A stretch of DNA of 64,000 bases from Temnothorax longispinosus (taxonomy: Eukaryota; Arthropoda; Insecta; Hymenoptera; Formicidae). The notes beneath the pieces were generated by a model, which was not told the origin of the DNA, did no database searches, and saw nothing but the letters and a program-made list of their open reading frames with translations. The position numbers and the translations under genes are program-made. Every line of letters begins with the position of its first letter. Position 1 is the stretch's first letter. The stretch covers positions 19,224,620 to 19,288,619 of the forward strand of contig NC_092366.1 in NCBI RefSeq assembly GCF_030848805.1, in the 5' to 3' direction. Below, piece after piece: positions 63,721-64,000 of this stretch.

Positions 63721-64000
63721 CTACATGTTTTGATAATAACCGGAATAATTATCCGAATCTAAGTTGGCCGGAGTTATGGATGAGTCGCCTGTGCTGCATG
63801 GGATTGTCGGTATATTTGATCCTTGAATCGTGAAGCCATGATAATCTTCTGAACTAATCGGCTTCAAAACGGGTGGTAGATTCGCTTCAGGTGTGGGGCA
63901 TTCGTCTAGTAAGCTGTCTGTCATATGTTTCTTAAAGATTTGTGTCTCACCAGATGCAAGATCGGATTGAGTATCTAAACTGATAAGACTAGTTTCGTCC
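63721..64000 (-). CDS. C-terminal fragment of an unidentified protein (continues off right edge)
   Basis: A minus-strand reading frame enters from the right edge and runs 92 codons to a stop at 63721-63723. I do not recognise the family. The visible part is hydrophilic, with no membrane helix: rich in Ser, Thr, Pro, Asp, with TDSLLDECPTPE, SSEDYHGF and a final DNYSGYYQNM. The end looks like a disordered cytoplasmic tail with several tyrosines; YQNM fits the SH2-ligand patterns YxxM and YxN. It is convergent with RabGGTase alpha, with 409 bp between stop codons. Part of the frame near the edge could be intron, as an AG follows a pyrimidine stretch near 63983, but the frame is open throughout. 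Confidence 0.6.
   Translation of the reverse strand, partial: DETSLISLDTQSDLASGETQIFKKHMTDSLLDECPTPEANLPPVLKPISSEDYHGFTIQGSNIPTIPCSTGDSSITPANLDSDNYSGYYQNM

Overview
The window is animal nuclear DNA: every recognisable gene is split by GT-AG introns. The best fit is an insect, probably a hymenopteran such as an ant. Reasons are a scarface-type CLIP serine protease homologue, an insect-style UDP-glycosyltransferase, dense (GA/CT)n, (CA/GT)n and (AT)n microsatellites, and CpG-containing introns. The insect call is firm; the order is inference. I joined exons by hand at splice sites, and the reading frame closes in every gene.

Layout. (1) 2380-30721, minus strand: eIF5B, the ribosomal subunit-joining GTPase. 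Fifteen coding exons (1022 codons) lie in the window. The last exon, expected to encode about 35 residues, lies beyond the left edge. Introns 1-10, 12 and 13 are short, but introns 11 (9.6 kb) and 14 (13.4 kb) are huge, so most of the left 26 kb is intron full of simple repeats. (2) 30722-35593: a gene-poor upstream interval with foldback elements and CCAAT boxes. (3) 35594-39354, plus: a complete five-exon UDP-glycosyltransferase (521 aa) with signal peptide, C-terminal membrane helix and KKxx ER-retrieval tail. (4) 40143-44283, minus, convergent with the UGT: a ten-exon secreted two-CLIP serine protease homologue (762 aa) that has lost catalytic His and Ser, most like Drosophila scarface. 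(5) 44284-59721: 15.4 kb with no coding sequence I can support, holding repeats, one MITE-like element and possible regulatory sites. (6) 59722-60644, minus: complete ISCA1 (130 aa, mitochondrial Fe-S assembly). (7) 60997-63311, plus: complete Rab geranylgeranyltransferase alpha subunit (554 aa). ISCA1 and RabGGTA are head to head across a 352-bp spacer containing a seven-unit heptamer array with four CACGTG E-boxes. (8) 63721 to the right edge, minus: the C-terminal 92 codons of an unidentified protein ending in a tyrosine-rich tail.

The genes do not form a pathway. The functional links visible here are the shared ISCA1/RabGGTA promoter and the convergent UGT/scarface 3' ends. I saw no viral genes, CRISPR, rRNA, tRNA or autonomous transposon. 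The most interesting signals are the E-box heptamer array, the short foldback (MITE-like) elements, the start codon of RabGGTA placed exactly at an exon end, and the oversized eIF5B introns.
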